DNA from: Candidatus Eiseniibacteriota bacterium
GTDB taxonomy: Bacteria > JAFGKV01
Assembly (NCBI GenBank): GCA_025453925.1
Contig: JALOPK010000010.1
Span: forward strand, 1-24,850
DNA length: 24,850 bases
Direction of reading: 5' to 3'
How positions within the stretch are numbered: position 1 is the stretch's first letter; every line of letters starts with the position of its first letter. The notes under the pieces are model-generated. The model saw only the letters and a program-made list of their open reading frames with translations, was not told the DNA's origin and did no database searches. The position numbers and the translations under genes are program-made. This document shows positions 7,758 through 16,964 of the stretch, piece by piece.

Positions 7758-7979
7758 GAGAGGGATCGGTTTGGTCCACGTGTGTGGCGGGCTGCCTGCA
7801 GGAAGCCCCTTCACAATCCGCCGGCACCACATGTCCAGTCGATCAGTCGGGATGTCGAGGTTCTCGGAAACCGAATCCAGCGGCTCGCCGTGGAGTACTC
7901 TCCAAACGGCCTGAGCCTCGCATAGCGACGCGAACCGTGCCCGCCGCAACTCCATGTCGGGTATCGTCGTCGACCTCAT
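7749..7979 (-). CDS. small helix-turn-helix protein
   Basis: A 76-residue protein with ATG at 7979. AGGAGG lies 9 nt upstream; another ATG at 7986 is only 2 nt from it and out of frame. Residues 13-58 (RRARFASLCEAQAVWRVL, then HGEPLDSVSENLDI and DRLDMWCRRIVKG) fit the HTH found at the N-terminus of IS3-type transposases and small DUF-type regulators, where LLxGExLxxLSxxLGV precedes a recognition helix with Trp. No catalytic domain follows and no inverted repeats flank it. It is therefore either a stand-alone DNA-binding protein or a relic of a transposase orfA. The sequence alone does not decide. Confidence 0.6.
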   Translation of the reverse strand: MRSTTIPDMELRRARFASLCEAQAVWRVLHGEPLDSVSENLDIPTDRLDMWCRRIVKGLPAGSPPHTWTKPIPLAG

Positions 7980-8174
7980 CGCGCATTACCTCCTGGGCGC
8001 ATGGCAGGTGATGTTATCTCTTGTATAGAGGCCAGGATAGCCGCTGACCATGAGCCCGATGCGAACGAAGCGTGTGTTCCCGATGAAGGGAGGAATGGGA
8101 GTGCGTGGCGCCCCCGCCCCGCCCCGCGAGAGCCCCGCACGCCAGATCCCCGGCCACCCTTCGAGGGGGCCGCA

Positions 8175-10187
8175 TCAGGGAGCGGAACGGCGCGCACTGG
8201 GTGCCGAAGCCCGGCGGTGCCTTCCCTCATCCCGCGCGCGCAGATCCGATGGCTGAGCCCATTCCGGTGCCGATCCGGGATACAGATACGGATCCCTCAA
8301 GGCGGCGTCGCAGGGGTCGAGACGCCGGTTCTCGTATCCTTTGCGCGAGGCAACGACGCGGTAGTCAAATGGCAGGCTCGTCGAGTCGTCAGCGGCGATG
8401 ACTTCGAATCCGCGCGTTGCCTTCGTCACATAGAGACCCGGACACGGTCCGCCCGGCTGGATGAACACCATGAAGGGATTGAGCGAGTCTATGGTGACGG
8501 TCTCCAGGAACACCGGATCGAGTTCGACATGGGAACGGCCGTGGACCACCTGCCCTGAGCCGAAGTCCTCGAACCAGTTCTCCGGGCTCTCCAGGCAGTA
8601 CAGCATTCGCGGGCCCCGAGAGGTCGTTACCACGCAGCTCTTCGTGCCGCTGGCTGCGAAGTTGCCTGACGCGTAGACCGCGTATCCCGACGTTGCGCTC
8701 GCCGCGCCGTACACGCCATAGGTCTGGCCGGAGGGAGCGCTGGCCCACCCGGCAACGCCGTAGCCTTGGGGTGACCAGCTATCGAAGAACCCGCCGCAGG
8801 AGGCGCCTCCACCCTCGCCGTGGCCCTCGACGCCGTGACCGCCGGCTGCGACACTCAGCCCCATTACGCCCACCGCCAAGTCGTCTCCGCTGGCCTGGGC
8901 AGCGAAGTTCATGCCCGAGACACCATAGCCTTCGGCCGAGCTGGCATCGCCGTAGACTCCGCAGGTGGGGCCCGTACTCGCCGTGGCCCACGCACCAACG
9001 CCGAAGCCGCCGGTGGAGGGACTCGTGAAGTAGCCGCCGCAGTCGCCGCACCCCTCGATGCCATGGCCCCCGGGTGAGAGGCTCCGGCCCATTACGCCGA
9101 CCCCGTCCAGACCGGAGGAGTCGTTGATCCCCAAGACACCACAGCCCTGTGATGAGCTGACGTGGCCGTAGACGCCGCGGGTCTGGCCGGAGGTGGCGCT
9201 GGCGAGCCCAGATACCCCGTGACCGGAGGGTGAGCTCGTCGAGCCGTGGACCCCGTGGGTCACGCCCGAGGTGGCGGTGGCCACGCCACGGACACCCCAA
9301 CCCTGCGATGAGTTGACCTGGCCGTGGACGCCGGCGGCCTGGCCGGACGCAGACTCGTTGATCCCGAACACGCCATAGCCGGAGGGTGAGAAGGTCTGGC
9401 CGTAGACGCCATAGGTCGAGCCGGTGGTGGCGGTGGCCGATCCCGTGACGCCATGCCCCCCGGGCGAGATGACTTGGCCGCAGATGCCGGTCGTCAGGCC
9501 GGTGGTGGCGGCGGCGAACCCGAAGACGCCATAGCCGGAGGGCGAGTAGGTTTCGCCGTAGACGCCACGGGTCGAGCCTGCGGTGGCGGTGGCCGATCCG
9601 GTGACACCATGGCCTTGCGAGGAGCTGACCTGGCCGTAGACGGCGGCGGTTCCACCGGTGGTGGCGCTCGCGAGAGCATAGACGCCGCAGCCGGAGGGTG
9701 AGAAGGTCTGGCCGTAGACGCCATAGGTTCCGGCGAGTTCCGACGTATTGGTCACCGCGAGGGCGGCCCGCGGACCCTGCGACACTGCCCCGGCGATCTC
9801 CGTGCCGGGGACGAGACCGGCGGCAGTGAACGCGTAACCCGTCGAGCAGAGCCGTACCCTTGGGGACTGATCCTCGCCCGCGAACGTGATCTGGAACCAA
9901 AAGTCACGATCGAACGCCAGGGAGAGAGCCGGCTGAGGACTCTGACCCAGGATGACCGAACACACGCCATCATTCACCTGGGTCAGCAGGACGCCGCTAT
10001 CCCACAATTGCGTGCCGGCGGTGGACGCGTCGAAGATGCGGACCCGCATGTTGTAGACACCGTCGGCGATCGGCGTCCCTTGGGAGTCCGTGATTCTGCC
10101 CTGGTAGCTGATCACCCGGGGGATGTCCGCCCGACACCAGGTGGAGATGGCGATGAGAAGGCCAAGGATCATGGCAGATAGTGTCAT
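8175..10187 (-). CDS. secreted GVYG-repeat surface protein
   Basis: ATG at 10187 is chosen because GGAGG lies 7 nt upstream and it opens a signal peptide (MTLSAMILGLLIAISTWCRA); an upstream in-frame ATG at 10256 lacks this. The product is 670 residues. The N-terminal beta domain (about 21-135: IPRVISYQGRITDSQGTPI, GVYNMRVRIFD) is common in FCB secreted proteins. About twelve repeats with a 26-residue period follow (about 155-510), each with VYGQ/VHG, S-P/S-x-G-x-GV and a Thr/Ser/Ala-rich link. The C-terminal domain (about 515-640: GTKSCVVTTSRGPRMLYCLESPE, VHGRSHVELDPVFLETV) also recurs in such proteins. It is probably a fibrous surface or matrix protein. The repeats create long false reading frames on the other strand. 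Confidence 0.88.
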   Translation of the reverse strand: MTLSAMILGLLIAISTWCRADIPRVISYQGRITDSQGTPIADGVYNMRVRIFDASTAGTQLWDSGVLLTQVNDGVCSVILGQSPQPALSLAFDRDFWFQITFAGEDQSPRVRLCSTGYAFTAAGLVPGTEIAGAVSQGPRAALAVTNTSELAGTYGVYGQTFSPSGCGVYALASATTGGTAAVYGQVSSSQGHGVTGSATATAGSTRGVYGETYSPSGYGVFGFAAATTGLTTGICGQVISPGGHGVTGSATATTGSTYGVYGQTFSPSGYGVFGINESASGQAAGVHGQVNSSQGWGVRGVATATSGVTHGVHGSTSSPSGHGVSGLASATSGQTRGVYGHVSSSQGCGVLGINDSSGLDGVGVMGRSLSPGGHGIEGCGDCGGYFTSPSTGGFGVGAWATASTGPTCGVYGDASSAEGYGVSGMNFAAQASGDDLAVGVMGLSVAAGGHGVEGHGEGGGASCGGFFDSWSPQGYGVAGWASAPSGQTYGVYGAASATSGYAVYASGNFAASGTKSCVVTTSRGPRMLYCLESPENWFEDFGSGQVVHGRSHVELDPVFLETVTIDSLNPFMVFIQPGGPCPGLYVTKATRGFEVIAADDSTSLPFDYRVVASRKGYENRRLDPCDAALRDPYLYPGSAPEWAQPSDLRARDEGRHRRASAPSARRSAP
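8661..9735 (-). repeat. degenerate 78-bp tandem repeat array inside the GVYG protein gene
   Basis: The 26-residue protein repeat corresponds to about 78 bp. Recurrent pieces on the plus strand include ccgtagacgcc and gccggagggtgag. The units diverge, and later ones carry insertions with Gly/Cys (CGDCGGYF), so the array looks old rather than recently expanded. Confidence 0.7.
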
Positions 10188-10859
10188 CGGGAAACCTCCG
10201 ACGGAATGACCGTGCCGCGAGTCTGCCTCGACTGGATGACACGCGCCGGTCTGCATGAGGACGGGTAGCGACGGCGGTCCCGGCCGCGGGACGGGGCAGG
10301 TTCGCTACGTTCACGGGTGCGTCGCTCACCGTCAGCAGGCGGCACCGCACCGGTCCTGACTACTCGCGGTGCCCCGTGGCGCCGGAGACGGATCAGGGAA
10401 ACGCGCGAATCATGAACCGGGCGACCAAGGGTTTTCCAAGCGGAGGGGCAGCAAAGGACGGCATGTATGTGGCCGGTCCCTCAGGAGGAAGAACAGGATG
10501 ACTTTCCGCGAGAGAACCCCGTCGGATTCCCGCAGACACGCCAGCGTGACATCGAGGTCCCGGGTGCGTGAAGCCAGACCCGAAGTCGGAGAAGGGCCGC
10601 GGGATCGACGTCTTCGAGAGGATGGCGGCTTGCCCTCAATAGAGTCGAGGACGCGTTCTGGGATGATGGCGTGGTTCGTTGGAGGAGAGGAACCGGCCGG
10701 TGGCGGAGGCTTCCCCTGCGTTCGAGGAGCCCGCGTGTCGGGCGAGCGACCCGGCTTCGGGCTCTGCCGGCGGTCGGGCACTCCCGAGGGCGCACACCCC
10801 AGCCGGAATACCGAGCGCCACCCGACCCCAGACTCCGGATCCCGCGCACTACCGGGCAG
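10188..10859. other. 672-bp stretch without a supported gene
   Basis: This region lies between the start of the GVYG-repeat gene and the end of the dienelactone hydrolase gene. Frames on both strands translate to Arg/Pro/Gly-rich text without domain motifs. The plus-strand frame 10498-10932 has an AGGAGG 9 nt upstream but poor third-position bias, and it runs into the 3' end of the opposite-strand hydrolase. I saw no tRNA-like or terminator structure. Confidence 0.5.
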
Positions 10860-11642
10860 CTACTGCGCGAACACGTCGCGAAACAGGCCCAGCATGGCGT
10901 TCCATGACCGGGCCTCGGCTTTCGCGTCGTAGCGCTGAGGATCATGGCGGTGGGTGAAGCCGTGGACCGCATTGCCGAACATCATGAGATACCAGTCGAC
11001 CCCCGCATCACGCATCTCCTGGATGAACCCCCTCAGTTCAGCGTCGGGAACGGCAGAGTCGCTGCCGCCGTGGCACGCCAGGATGGTGCCCTTGATCTCC
11101 CGCGCATCCTCCGGGTGAGGGGTTGACAACCCGCCATGGAAGCTGACCGCCGCCTTGATGTCCACCCCGCTCCGCGCCAACTCCAGGGCGCCGGTGCCGC
11201 CGAAGCAGTAGCCGATGACTGCCAGCCGAGCCCCGTCGACCTCCGGCCTGCTTCGCAGCATATCGAGCCCGCGCTGCAGCCGGCGGCGGTACAAGGTGAC
11301 GTCGTTCTTGTACTTTCCTGCGGATCGTCCCGCCTCGCTCTGGCTTCCGGGGCGATCATCCTGCCCGTAGATATCACATGCGAACGCGGCGTACCCCTCC
11401 GAGGCGAGGCGATCGGCGATCTCCCTCTCGTGGTCTGTCAGCCCCATCCACTGATGCACCACCAGCACCCCGGGCACCGGTGCGGCGAGCTCGGGCGGAA
11501 GAGCCAGATAACCCTCCAACGCAACCTCGCCGTCGGCGTAGGGTACTGTCCCGCCGGGCTGCGCATGGACGAGAATTGGGGTGAACGGCAGGGTCAGTGC
11601 AAGGATCAGCCGGGGCAGCATTCGAACTGCGCAGAATGACAC
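10860..11642 (-). CDS. secreted dienelactone hydrolase family protein
   Basis: GTG at 11642 follows GGAGG by 8 nt; an ATG at 11621 is the alternative start. From the GTG the protein has 260 residues with a signal peptide to about residue 27 (LVHAQ). The alpha/beta hydrolase core shows HQWMGLTDHER, the nucleophile elbow GYCFGG (C146), an acid in HGGSDSAVP (D195) and H227 in NAVHGFT. This is the Cys-Asp-His triad of dienelactone hydrolases. Family members hydrolyse lactones or esters; the native substrate here is not evident. Export is unusual compared with cytosolic ClcD-type enzymes but common in environmental genomes. It stands alone, with a 265-bp gap upstream to the divergent VOC gene. Confidence 0.88.
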   Translation of the reverse strand: MSFCAVRMLPRLILALTLPFTPILVHAQPGGTVPYADGEVALEGYLALPPELAAPVPGVLVVHQWMGLTDHEREIADRLASEGYAAFACDIYGQDDRPGSQSEAGRSAGKYKNDVTLYRRRLQRGLDMLRSRPEVDGARLAVIGYCFGGTGALELARSGVDIKAAVSFHGGLSTPHPEDAREIKGTILACHGGSDSAVPDAELRGFIQEMRDAGVDWYLMMFGNAVHGFTHRHDPQRYDAKAEARSWNAMLGLFRDVFAQ

Positions 11643-11907
11643 GGGCAGGTCCTCCGGAAGAGGGGTAAAGGGTGCGGCGCCTGCGCGGCGCATGTCGAAA
11701 CAGGAATGCAAGAGCCGGGCCTGTCTCACAGGGGGGGCGCCTTGATGCCTCGTCGCGGAAACCCCGATCAGTCGAAACGCGGGTTTCGTGGGGGCCGGCC
11801 ACCATCGCCCCGGCACGCCATCCGGGAGCTTCGTGGTATATTGCGCGTCGCGATGTTTGCGTCGTTCTCCAGTCGCCTGCCTCCGACACCACGGGAGTCG
11901 ATTGCAT

Positions 11908-12312
11908 ATGGAGCCCTGCAGAATCGAGTGGATCACCATTCCCGCGCCGGACCTTGAGGCGGCGAAGGCATTCTACGGCAATGTCTTCGGCTTTGATCTC
12001 AAGGAGTTCAACGAACGGTTCTGGGTGTTCAAGGCCGGCAACCTCGGCGGCGGGCTCGACCGGGATCTCCCCGTCGCCCCACCGGGTATCGGTTTCTCCA
12101 TCACCGTCTCCGATATCCCCGACACGCTCAGGACTGTCATCGAGCATGGCGGCCAGGTGCTCAGTGAGCCCTACTCCCTCGGCCCCGGCGCGGGCTTCTG
12201 CGCCCGAGTCGCCGACCCCAACGGCAATGTGCTGGAGCTCTACTCGGAGTCACCGCCGGAGAGTGGCGAGCGGCAGGAGTTCACGGGGCTCGACGTGGGG
12301 ACCGAAGCCTGA
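11908..12312 (+). CDS. glyoxalase/VOC superfamily protein
   Basis: A 134-residue single-domain protein. It has the two beta-alpha-beta-beta-beta halves of the vicinal oxygen chelate fold: IEWITIPAPDLEAAKAFYGNVFGFDL at the N-terminus, and VSDIPDTLRTVIEHGGQV with GFCARVADPNGNVLELYS at the C-terminus. Candidate metal ligands include E238-type glutamate equivalents in NVLELY, but the first-strand His usual in glyoxalase I is absent (IEWITI). Catalytic identity is therefore uncertain. The start at 11908 has GGGAG about 10 nt upstream. The zinc-ribbon gene follows after 23 bp in the same direction, suggesting one transcript. Confidence 0.82.
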   Translation: MEPCRIEWITIPAPDLEAAKAFYGNVFGFDLKEFNERFWVFKAGNLGGGLDRDLPVAPPGIGFSITVSDIPDTLRTVIEHGGQVLSEPYSLGPGAGFCARVADPNGNVLELYSESPPESGERQEFTGLDVGTEA

Positions 12313-12335
12313 GGTCCAAAGAAGGAGGATCCTTG

Positions 12336-12632
12336 ATGGCGATCCAGAAATGCCCGATCTGCTTGGCGACGGTCACACCCAATCCGCGATATCCGAGGTT
12401 TCTCTGCAGACAGTGCGCGACGCGGGCGACCTCGGTGGATGGACGGCAACTGGAGTTTGCCAATACTGACTTCACGGGCGGCTTCGCCGCCAGCTACGCG
12501 GATTCCGGTGAGGAGTACCCGAGCCATGAGTGCTATGTGGACGGCGTGCGGTGCCATGCGGATGAAGCTCGGTTTGGCGGCATCGTCATCGAGGCAGTCG
12601 CGGAGGCCCGAGTGCCGCACCCCGAACGGTGA
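12336..12632 (+). CDS. small zinc-ribbon protein
   Basis: ATG at 12336 is preceded by AGGAGG at 7 nt. The 98-residue product carries CPIC (C6, C9) and CRQC (C24, C27), a four-Cys zinc ribbon. The tail has no recognised domain (ECYVDGVRCHADEARFGGIVIEAV). It is likely cotranscribed with the VOC gene and converges with rmuC. I do not recognise a more specific family. Confidence 0.75.
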   Translation: MAIQKCPICLATVTPNPRYPRFLCRQCATRATSVDGRQLEFANTDFTGGFAASYADSGEEYPSHECYVDGVRCHADEARFGGIVIEAVAEARVPHPER

Positions 12633-12644
12633 GGCGGCGGGCGG

Positions 12645-14171
12645 CTACGGCGCGGGTCGATCCTCCGGCGGCAGCGGGCGGGACGGCTCGAGGGTGAGCT
12701 GGCGCCGTGAGTGTTCGACGGGGCCAAGCTCCTCGATCTCCCTGGTTCCGCCGGCGCCCATATCCCTGAAGCGTCGCGCCGACACCAACACCCGGCTTTC
12801 CAGGGAACCCACGGCGTTGTTGTAGGCCTCCAGCGCGGAGTCAAGCCCCCGACCGACCTTGGCGAGGTGCTCGACGAGGACTGAGATGCGATCGTGAAGC
12901 TCCCGGCCCAGGGCGCTGATTTCCTGGGCGTTCTCGGCGATCGTCTCTTGCTGCCATCCGTAGGCAACTGCCCGGAGCAAGGCGATCAGCGTCGTAGGCG
13001 ACGCCGGAATCACCCGCTCGGCGACGCCCTGCTCGATCAGCGACGGATCGCGTTCGAGCGCCGCGCTGAAGAATGTCTCGCCGGGCAGAAAGAGCACCAC
13101 GAACTCGGGCGTTGGCTGAAACTGATCCCAGTAACTCTTCGCACTGAGCATGCGAATGTGGTTTCTGATCTGCTGGGCATGGGCGTGGAGGTGCTTCATG
13201 CGCTCGCTCTCGTCGTCAGCTTCGACCGCTCTCAAGTAGGCGTCCAGCGGAGCCTTCGCGTCGACCACGATGTTCTTCCCGCCCGGGAGCTTCACGATCA
13301 GATCAGGCCGGAGACGCCCATCGGCCGTTGACACTGAGACCTGCTCTCCGAAATCGCAGTAGGCAACCATCCCCGCCATTTCGACGACCTTCCGCAGCTG
13401 GATCTCACCCCAGCGGCCGCGTACCGTCGGCGTCTTGAGCGCCTGCACGAGCTTGCTGGTCTCCGTCTTCAAACGTTCCTGGGTCGTGGCCAATGATCGC
13501 ACCTGTTCGGTGAGGCCCGCGTAGGCCTGAACCCTGGAGCGCTCGATCCCCTGCAGGGCCGAATCCACCTTGGAAAGCGAGTCCGCCACGGGCCTGACCA
13601 GATCATCAATGGCTTTCTGGCGCTTGTCGAGGTCCGCTCTGGCGGTTTCCTGATACTGGTCCATGCGCGTGCGCGCCAGCTCGAGGAACGACTGGTTGTT
13701 GGTATGCAAGGCCTCCGCCGATAGCGCCTTGAATGCATCGGAGAGTCTGGCCCTGGCATCCTCCAGCAACGCGAGTTTCTCCGCGGACGACGTGCGCTCC
13801 TCCTCTCTGCGGGCCTGGAGATCCGCGTTTCGCTGCTGGAGCGACTCGATCTCCCGCTGGAGCGCCGCCGTTGACGTTTCCAACGCCGGGATGCGGCATG
13901 CCCGTTCTTCGGCGGCGGACCGGCGGGCGGCCTCCTCCTGGAGTCGAGAGAGGCCCTCTCTGATCTCGCGCTGGGCGGCATCGGCCGACCGCTGAGCCTC
14001 CGCCAGGCGCTGCTCCGCCGCGGCCAGACGTTCGGACAAGACGGTCCGATCCCTATCCGATGCCTGAAGATGGGCCAGCGCGACATACATTCGTCGGCGC
14101 AGCAGCAGCCACGCGGCGAGGACTCCCGCGATGATGCCCAGCGCCACCGGTACCGTCAAGGATGAGGTCAT
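12645..14171 (-). CDS. rmuC: RmuC family DNA recombination protein
   Basis: ATG at 14171 has GGAGG shortly upstream; an earlier in-frame start at 14210 would cover that ribosome site. The product is 508 residues. It has an N-terminal membrane anchor (about 8-24, [15 protein letters not shown]), a long coiled coil (about 35-190) and the RmuC core (about 250-440). The core has the signature [19 protein letters not shown] and the nuclease-like [25 protein letters not shown], whose D and DxK residues suit a PD-(D/E)xK-type fold. [19 protein letters not shown] is also a family hallmark. In E. coli, RmuC limits inversion at short inverted repeats. Its 3' end lies 12 bp from the convergent zinc-ribbon gene. 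Confidence 0.95.
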   Translation of the reverse strand: MTSSLTVPVALGIIAGVLAAWLLLRRRMYVALAHLQASDRDRTVLSERLAAAEQRLAEAQRSADAAQREIREGLSRLQEEAARRSAAEERACRIPALETSTAALQREIESLQQRNADLQARREEERTSSAEKLALLEDARARLSDAFKALSAEALHTNNQSFLELARTRMDQYQETARADLDKRQKAIDDLVRPVADSLSKVDSALQGIERSRVQAYAGLTEQVRSLATTQERLKTETSKLVQALKTPTVRGRWGEIQLRKVVEMAGMVAYCDFGEQVSVSTADGRLRPDLIVKLPGGKNIVVDAKAPLDAYLRAVEADDESERMKHLHAHAQQIRNHIRMLSAKSYWDQFQPTPEFVVLFLPGETFFSAALERDPSLIEQGVAERVIPASPTTLIALLRAVAYGWQQETIAENAQEISALGRELHDRISVLVEHLAKVGRGLDSALEAYNNAVGSLESRVLVSARRFRDMGAGGTREIEELGPVEHSRRQLTLEPSRPLPPEDRPAP

Positions 14172-14340
14172 GAATCCACCCTCCTCGCCCCGGTGCGCGG
14201 GGAGACACATTTGGGAGCATTCACGCGTCGTTGTGCCGCGAGCACCCCCATTGGGCTATCGGTAAGACGACGCGCCCAACACCCGTCTTCCGCGCCGCGT
14301 CGTTGATCTCGTTGCGCTCCCGTAGGGGGCTCCCGACTGC

Positions 14341-14763
14341 TCAGCTTCGGGAAACGTGGGCTTCGGCGTCAGCGATTCTGACCACGGTCTCGAATGCCGG
14401 CGGCTCATGCAGGTGCCGCTTCACCGTGCATTGTTCGACGCTGCGCACCAGCGCCGGCACATACTTCGCGGGGAATGAGGCGGGCACCTCGATGCTGAAC
14501 GTGATCTTGGTGAGCATTCCCCGGGTCTTGTCCGCTTCGGTGGAGAGCCTCATCCGCAAGTCTTCGGTGGGAATGCCCCGGTGCTGCAGGAAGGAGAGGG
14601 CATAGATGCCCGCGCAGGCGCCCAGTGACGCGAGAAACAGGTTGAAAGGCGTGGGCGCGCTTTCTTCTCCGCCGGCGGCCACAATCTGGTCGGTTTGCAC
14701 AACGAAACCATCGAACTCGGCATTGACCCGGGCGCGGCCCGGGAAGGTGATCTCCATATCCAT
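14341..14763 (-). CDS. OsmC-like family protein
   Basis: A 140-residue protein. ATG at 14763 has AAGGA 6 nt upstream; the frame is open further upstream but lacks a ribosome site. The OsmC fold is shown by ITFPGRARVNAEFDGFVVQTD, ESAPTPFNLFLASLGACAG and SVEQCTVKRHL. The two conserved Cys (LGAC at about residue 57 and EQC at about 117) match the peroxidatic and resolving residues of OsmC/Ohr-type thiol peroxidases. The short APTPFNLFLASLGAC form resembles the YhfA subgroup, where peroxidase activity is less sure. Monocistronic: 14172-14340 and 14764-14906 are empty. Confidence 0.88.
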   Translation of the reverse strand: MDMEITFPGRARVNAEFDGFVVQTDQIVAAGGEESAPTPFNLFLASLGACAGIYALSFLQHRGIPTEDLRMRLSTEADKTRGMLTKITFSIEVPASFPAKYVPALVRSVEQCTVKRHLHEPPAFETVVRIADAEAHVSRS

Positions 14764-14906
14764 GGCATGTCCTTCCGCAGTGGTCGAATGGGAAACACGA
14801 CACGCGACAAGATAGGGATCGCGGCGGTGGCGGCCAACGGGAGGGGCAGATAGAGTCGGCCGGGACACTCGATGGAATGCCCCGGCCGATGATGCCGCTC
14901 GTCGAG

Positions 14907-15875
14907 TCAGTTGGTGTGCTTCAGACTCTTCTTCAGCTCGTCGAGTTCGGCACGGAGGGCCTTGATCTCGTCGGTGAGGGACTCGCGCAGCTCCTTGAGC
15001 CCCTGCCGAAGCTCTTCAGATGCCGCCTCGTCCTCGAGTTGGAGCTGCTTCTGGAACTCCCGCGGTTCGAACTGGGGCAGGCCGGGCAGGTTCGGGAGAA
15101 CCCTCATCCCGAATCCTGTGCCGTCATCGTCCCACGTGAAGAACTGGGGCACTCCCTTCCGGTACTTCTCGGGAGTTTCGGCCAGCTCCACTTCCTTGGT
15201 CATTTCCTTGCCGTCGCGGATGAAGACCAGCGCGACCTTGTCGCCCGGCTCATGATCTCCCATCGCCTTGGTGAGACCGAGTGGGTGTTCAACCGTCTCC
15301 GTGCCGACCTTGACGATAACGTCGCCGGCCATCAGCCCGGCCCCGGCGGCGGGACCCCCCTCGATGACCTCGGAGACCAGCACGCCGTCCTTGCTTCCGA
15401 AGTGCTCGCCGAGCTGCTCCGACAGTTCCTGGGTTCGTATGCCCAGCCAGGCTCTCGGCTCGCCGCTGATGACAATTGTCTTCCTGATGTCATCCGAATC
15501 CAGCAGGGAGGCGGGCTTCTGTTCAGGCTTGCCCAGTTTCACCTGCAGGGTCGTCTTGCCGCTCTTGCGCCACACGGTGATGGCCACCGTGTCACCCGGC
15601 CGGTGCAGCGCGAGGGCATCCCTGAGATGCCCAGGCCCGATGATGACCTCTTTGTCGATCCCGATGACAATATCACGATCCTTCATGCCCGCCTGGTCCG
15701 CGGGGCTCTCCTCGACGACATCCACGACGAAGGCACCCCGGCCTTCGTAGTCGAGTTTCTTCATGGCGTCATCGTCGATGACCCCCAGAATGACGCCGAG
15801 GTAGGCACCGTCGGCATGCACCGCTGCCGGCGCCAGAAGCACACTGAGTATCACTGCTGCGAGTATGCGCTGCAT
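14907..15875 (-). CDS. secreted double-PDZ protein with C-terminal coiled coil
   Basis: ATG at 15875 has GGAGG 9 nt upstream; the GTG at 15881 is too close to it. The product has 322 residues with a signal peptide ending VHADG. PDZ domain 1 (about 30-120) contains FVVDVVEESPADQAGMKDRDIVIGI. PDZ domain 2 (about 140-235) contains AWLGIRTQ, LVSEVIEGGPAAGAGLMAGDVIV. The C-terminal 50 residues are a charged coiled coil. No protease domain is attached, so it resembles the regulatory half of HtrA-type proteins. Its start codon shares one base with the stop of the upstream membrane-protein gene (TAATG), indicating translational coupling in an ECF sigma operon. Confidence 0.85.
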   Translation of the reverse strand: MQRILAAVILSVLLAPAAVHADGAYLGVILGVIDDDAMKKLDYEGRGAFVVDVVEESPADQAGMKDRDIVIGIDKEVIIGPGHLRDALALHRPGDTVAITVWRKSGKTTLQVKLGKPEQKPASLLDSDDIRKTIVISGEPRAWLGIRTQELSEQLGEHFGSKDGVLVSEVIEGGPAAGAGLMAGDVIVKVGTETVEHPLGLTKAMGDHEPGDKVALVFIRDGKEMTKEVELAETPEKYRKGVPQFFTWDDDGTGFGMRVLPNLPGLPQFEPREFQKQLQLEDEAASEELRQGLKELRESLTDEIKALRAELDELKKSLKHTN

Positions 15876-16378
15876 TACCACACACCTCCATCAGATGCAT
15901 ACGAGACTTCGTTCCCTTGGTTTTCCGAAGTGGCGCCGAGCGGTGTGTAGATGCTCACCGCTCGCCCTCCGGAGATGGGGAACCTGCTGACGACGAATGA
16001 GCGCTCGGGCTCCATCTCTCCATAGACCTGGCGAGCCCCGAGCTGTCTCGCCAATCGCCGGTCTTGCTCCAGGCTTGCCGCCAAGGTGTGCTCCAGGGGG
16101 ACCGAGTCGCCGCTGCGGGCGAATTGCATGCCAGTGGCGGCGGGGGGTGATCCGAGGAGCGCCGCGAATGAATCGCGAGCCCTGTGGGAAATCGCGGGCC
16201 GAGCGACGCTCAGGGCACACAGGGCCATGGCGGCGACCGCGGTGACCCGCCAGTTGCGGCGGGACCGTTCGAGGCCTACACGCTGATGTTCAAAGACGAG
16301 CTGCTGCTTCAGGTAAGCCTGGAACTTCGGCGCATCCATCGACACCGGCAGCCCACCCTGCATCGTGTGCTCTTCCAT
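15875..16378 (-). CDS. single-pass membrane protein, putative anti-sigma factor
   Basis: A 167-residue protein with ATG at 16378 after GGAGGG (9 nt). The first 42 residues are charged and cytoplasmic-like. One membrane segment follows (about 43-64, NWRVTAVAAMALCALSVA), then a periplasmic tail of about 100 residues. It overlaps the 3' end of the sigma gene by 89 bp and its stop overlaps the PDZ gene start. That position between an ECF sigma factor and an exported sensor-like protein is typical of anti-sigma factors. It has no zinc-finger HxxxCxxC, and the cytoplasmic part is short, so the assignment rests mostly on context. Confidence 0.65.
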   Translation of the reverse strand: MEEHTMQGGLPVSMDAPKFQAYLKQQLVFEHQRVGLERSRRNWRVTAVAAMALCALSVARPAISHRARDSFAALLGSPPAATGMQFARSGDSVPLEHTLAASLEQDRRLARQLGARQVYGEMEPERSFVVSRFPISGGRAVSIYTPLGATSENQGNEVSYASDGGVW

Positions 16379-16934
16379 GGTTCCAGCCCTCCATTTCCAG
16401 TATCTGCTCCAGCTTCCTCAGGGCCCGCATGGCCCGGACGCGGACCGCGCTCTCCTTGACACCAGCCGATTGCGCGATGACCGCATAGGTCTCGCCCTGG
16501 AAGTAGTGGAGCGTGACGATGTGGCGATCCCGGGGGTCGATCTCGGCAAGGGCTCGCGCGAGTGCCCGCGCCAGCTCACGACCTGACCAGGCCGCCTCGG
16601 CCTCCTCGAGCTCATCCCTCACCGGTCCGGGCAGTTGGTCGGGGAGCGGGCTTTCCGCACCCTTGGCCCTCCTGCGCTGCACATTGGCGGACTCGTTCGC
16701 GGCGATCCGGTAGAGCCAGGGCAGAAACCCGCACCGCCTCCACCTGAACCGGCCGATGGCGCGAAGCGCCTTGTAGAACGTCTCCGACGTTGCCTCTTCC
16801 GCATCGGTGAAAGAACCGAGGAGACGGTAGGTATAGGAGAGGATCCTGCCGACATACGCGTCGTACAGAGCGCCGAATGCCTGGGGGTCCTTGCTGGCGG
16901 CTTTGACGAGCCGCCGTTCCTGATTCTTGTCCAC
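16290..16934 (-). CDS. ECF-type RNA polymerase sigma factor
   Basis: GTG at 16934 has GGGAG just upstream. The 214-residue protein has sigma region 2 (about 20-90: AFGALYDAYVGRILSYTYRLLG, DAEEATSETFYKA, FLPWLYRIAANES) and region 4 (about 130-180: EIDPRDRHIVTLHYFQGETYAVIA, AVRVRAMRALRKLEQIL), with an acidic linker. The final 35 residues past region 4 overlap the next gene in another frame and are probably a tail of little function. It heads an operon with the membrane protein and the PDZ protein. Confidence 0.92.
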   Translation of the reverse strand: MDKNQERRLVKAASKDPQAFGALYDAYVGRILSYTYRLLGSFTDAEEATSETFYKALRAIGRFRWRRCGFLPWLYRIAANESANVQRRRAKGAESPLPDQLPGPVRDELEEAEAAWSGRELARALARALAEIDPRDRHIVTLHYFQGETYAVIAQSAGVKESAVRVRAMRALRKLEQILEMEGWNHGRAHDAGWAAGVDGCAEVPGLPEAAARL

Positions 16935-16964
16935 TCCACTCTCCCGGTCGAGGCTTCACCCAAT

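Noticed and set aside
8779-9900. 373-codon minus-strand frame within the GVYG-repeat gene
   Set aside because: Its repeats merely mirror the 78-bp repeat of the real gene in another frame; the product is Arg-rich.
10498-10932. Plus-strand frame with an upstream AGGAGG
   Set aside because: Third codon positions lack the strong G/C preference of the real genes, the product is Arg/Gly/Pro-rich, and it overlaps the hydrolase 3' end.
11788-11907. N-terminal extension of the VOC protein
   Set aside because: The extra 40 residues do not belong to the fold; the ATG at 11908 directly precedes the first beta strand.
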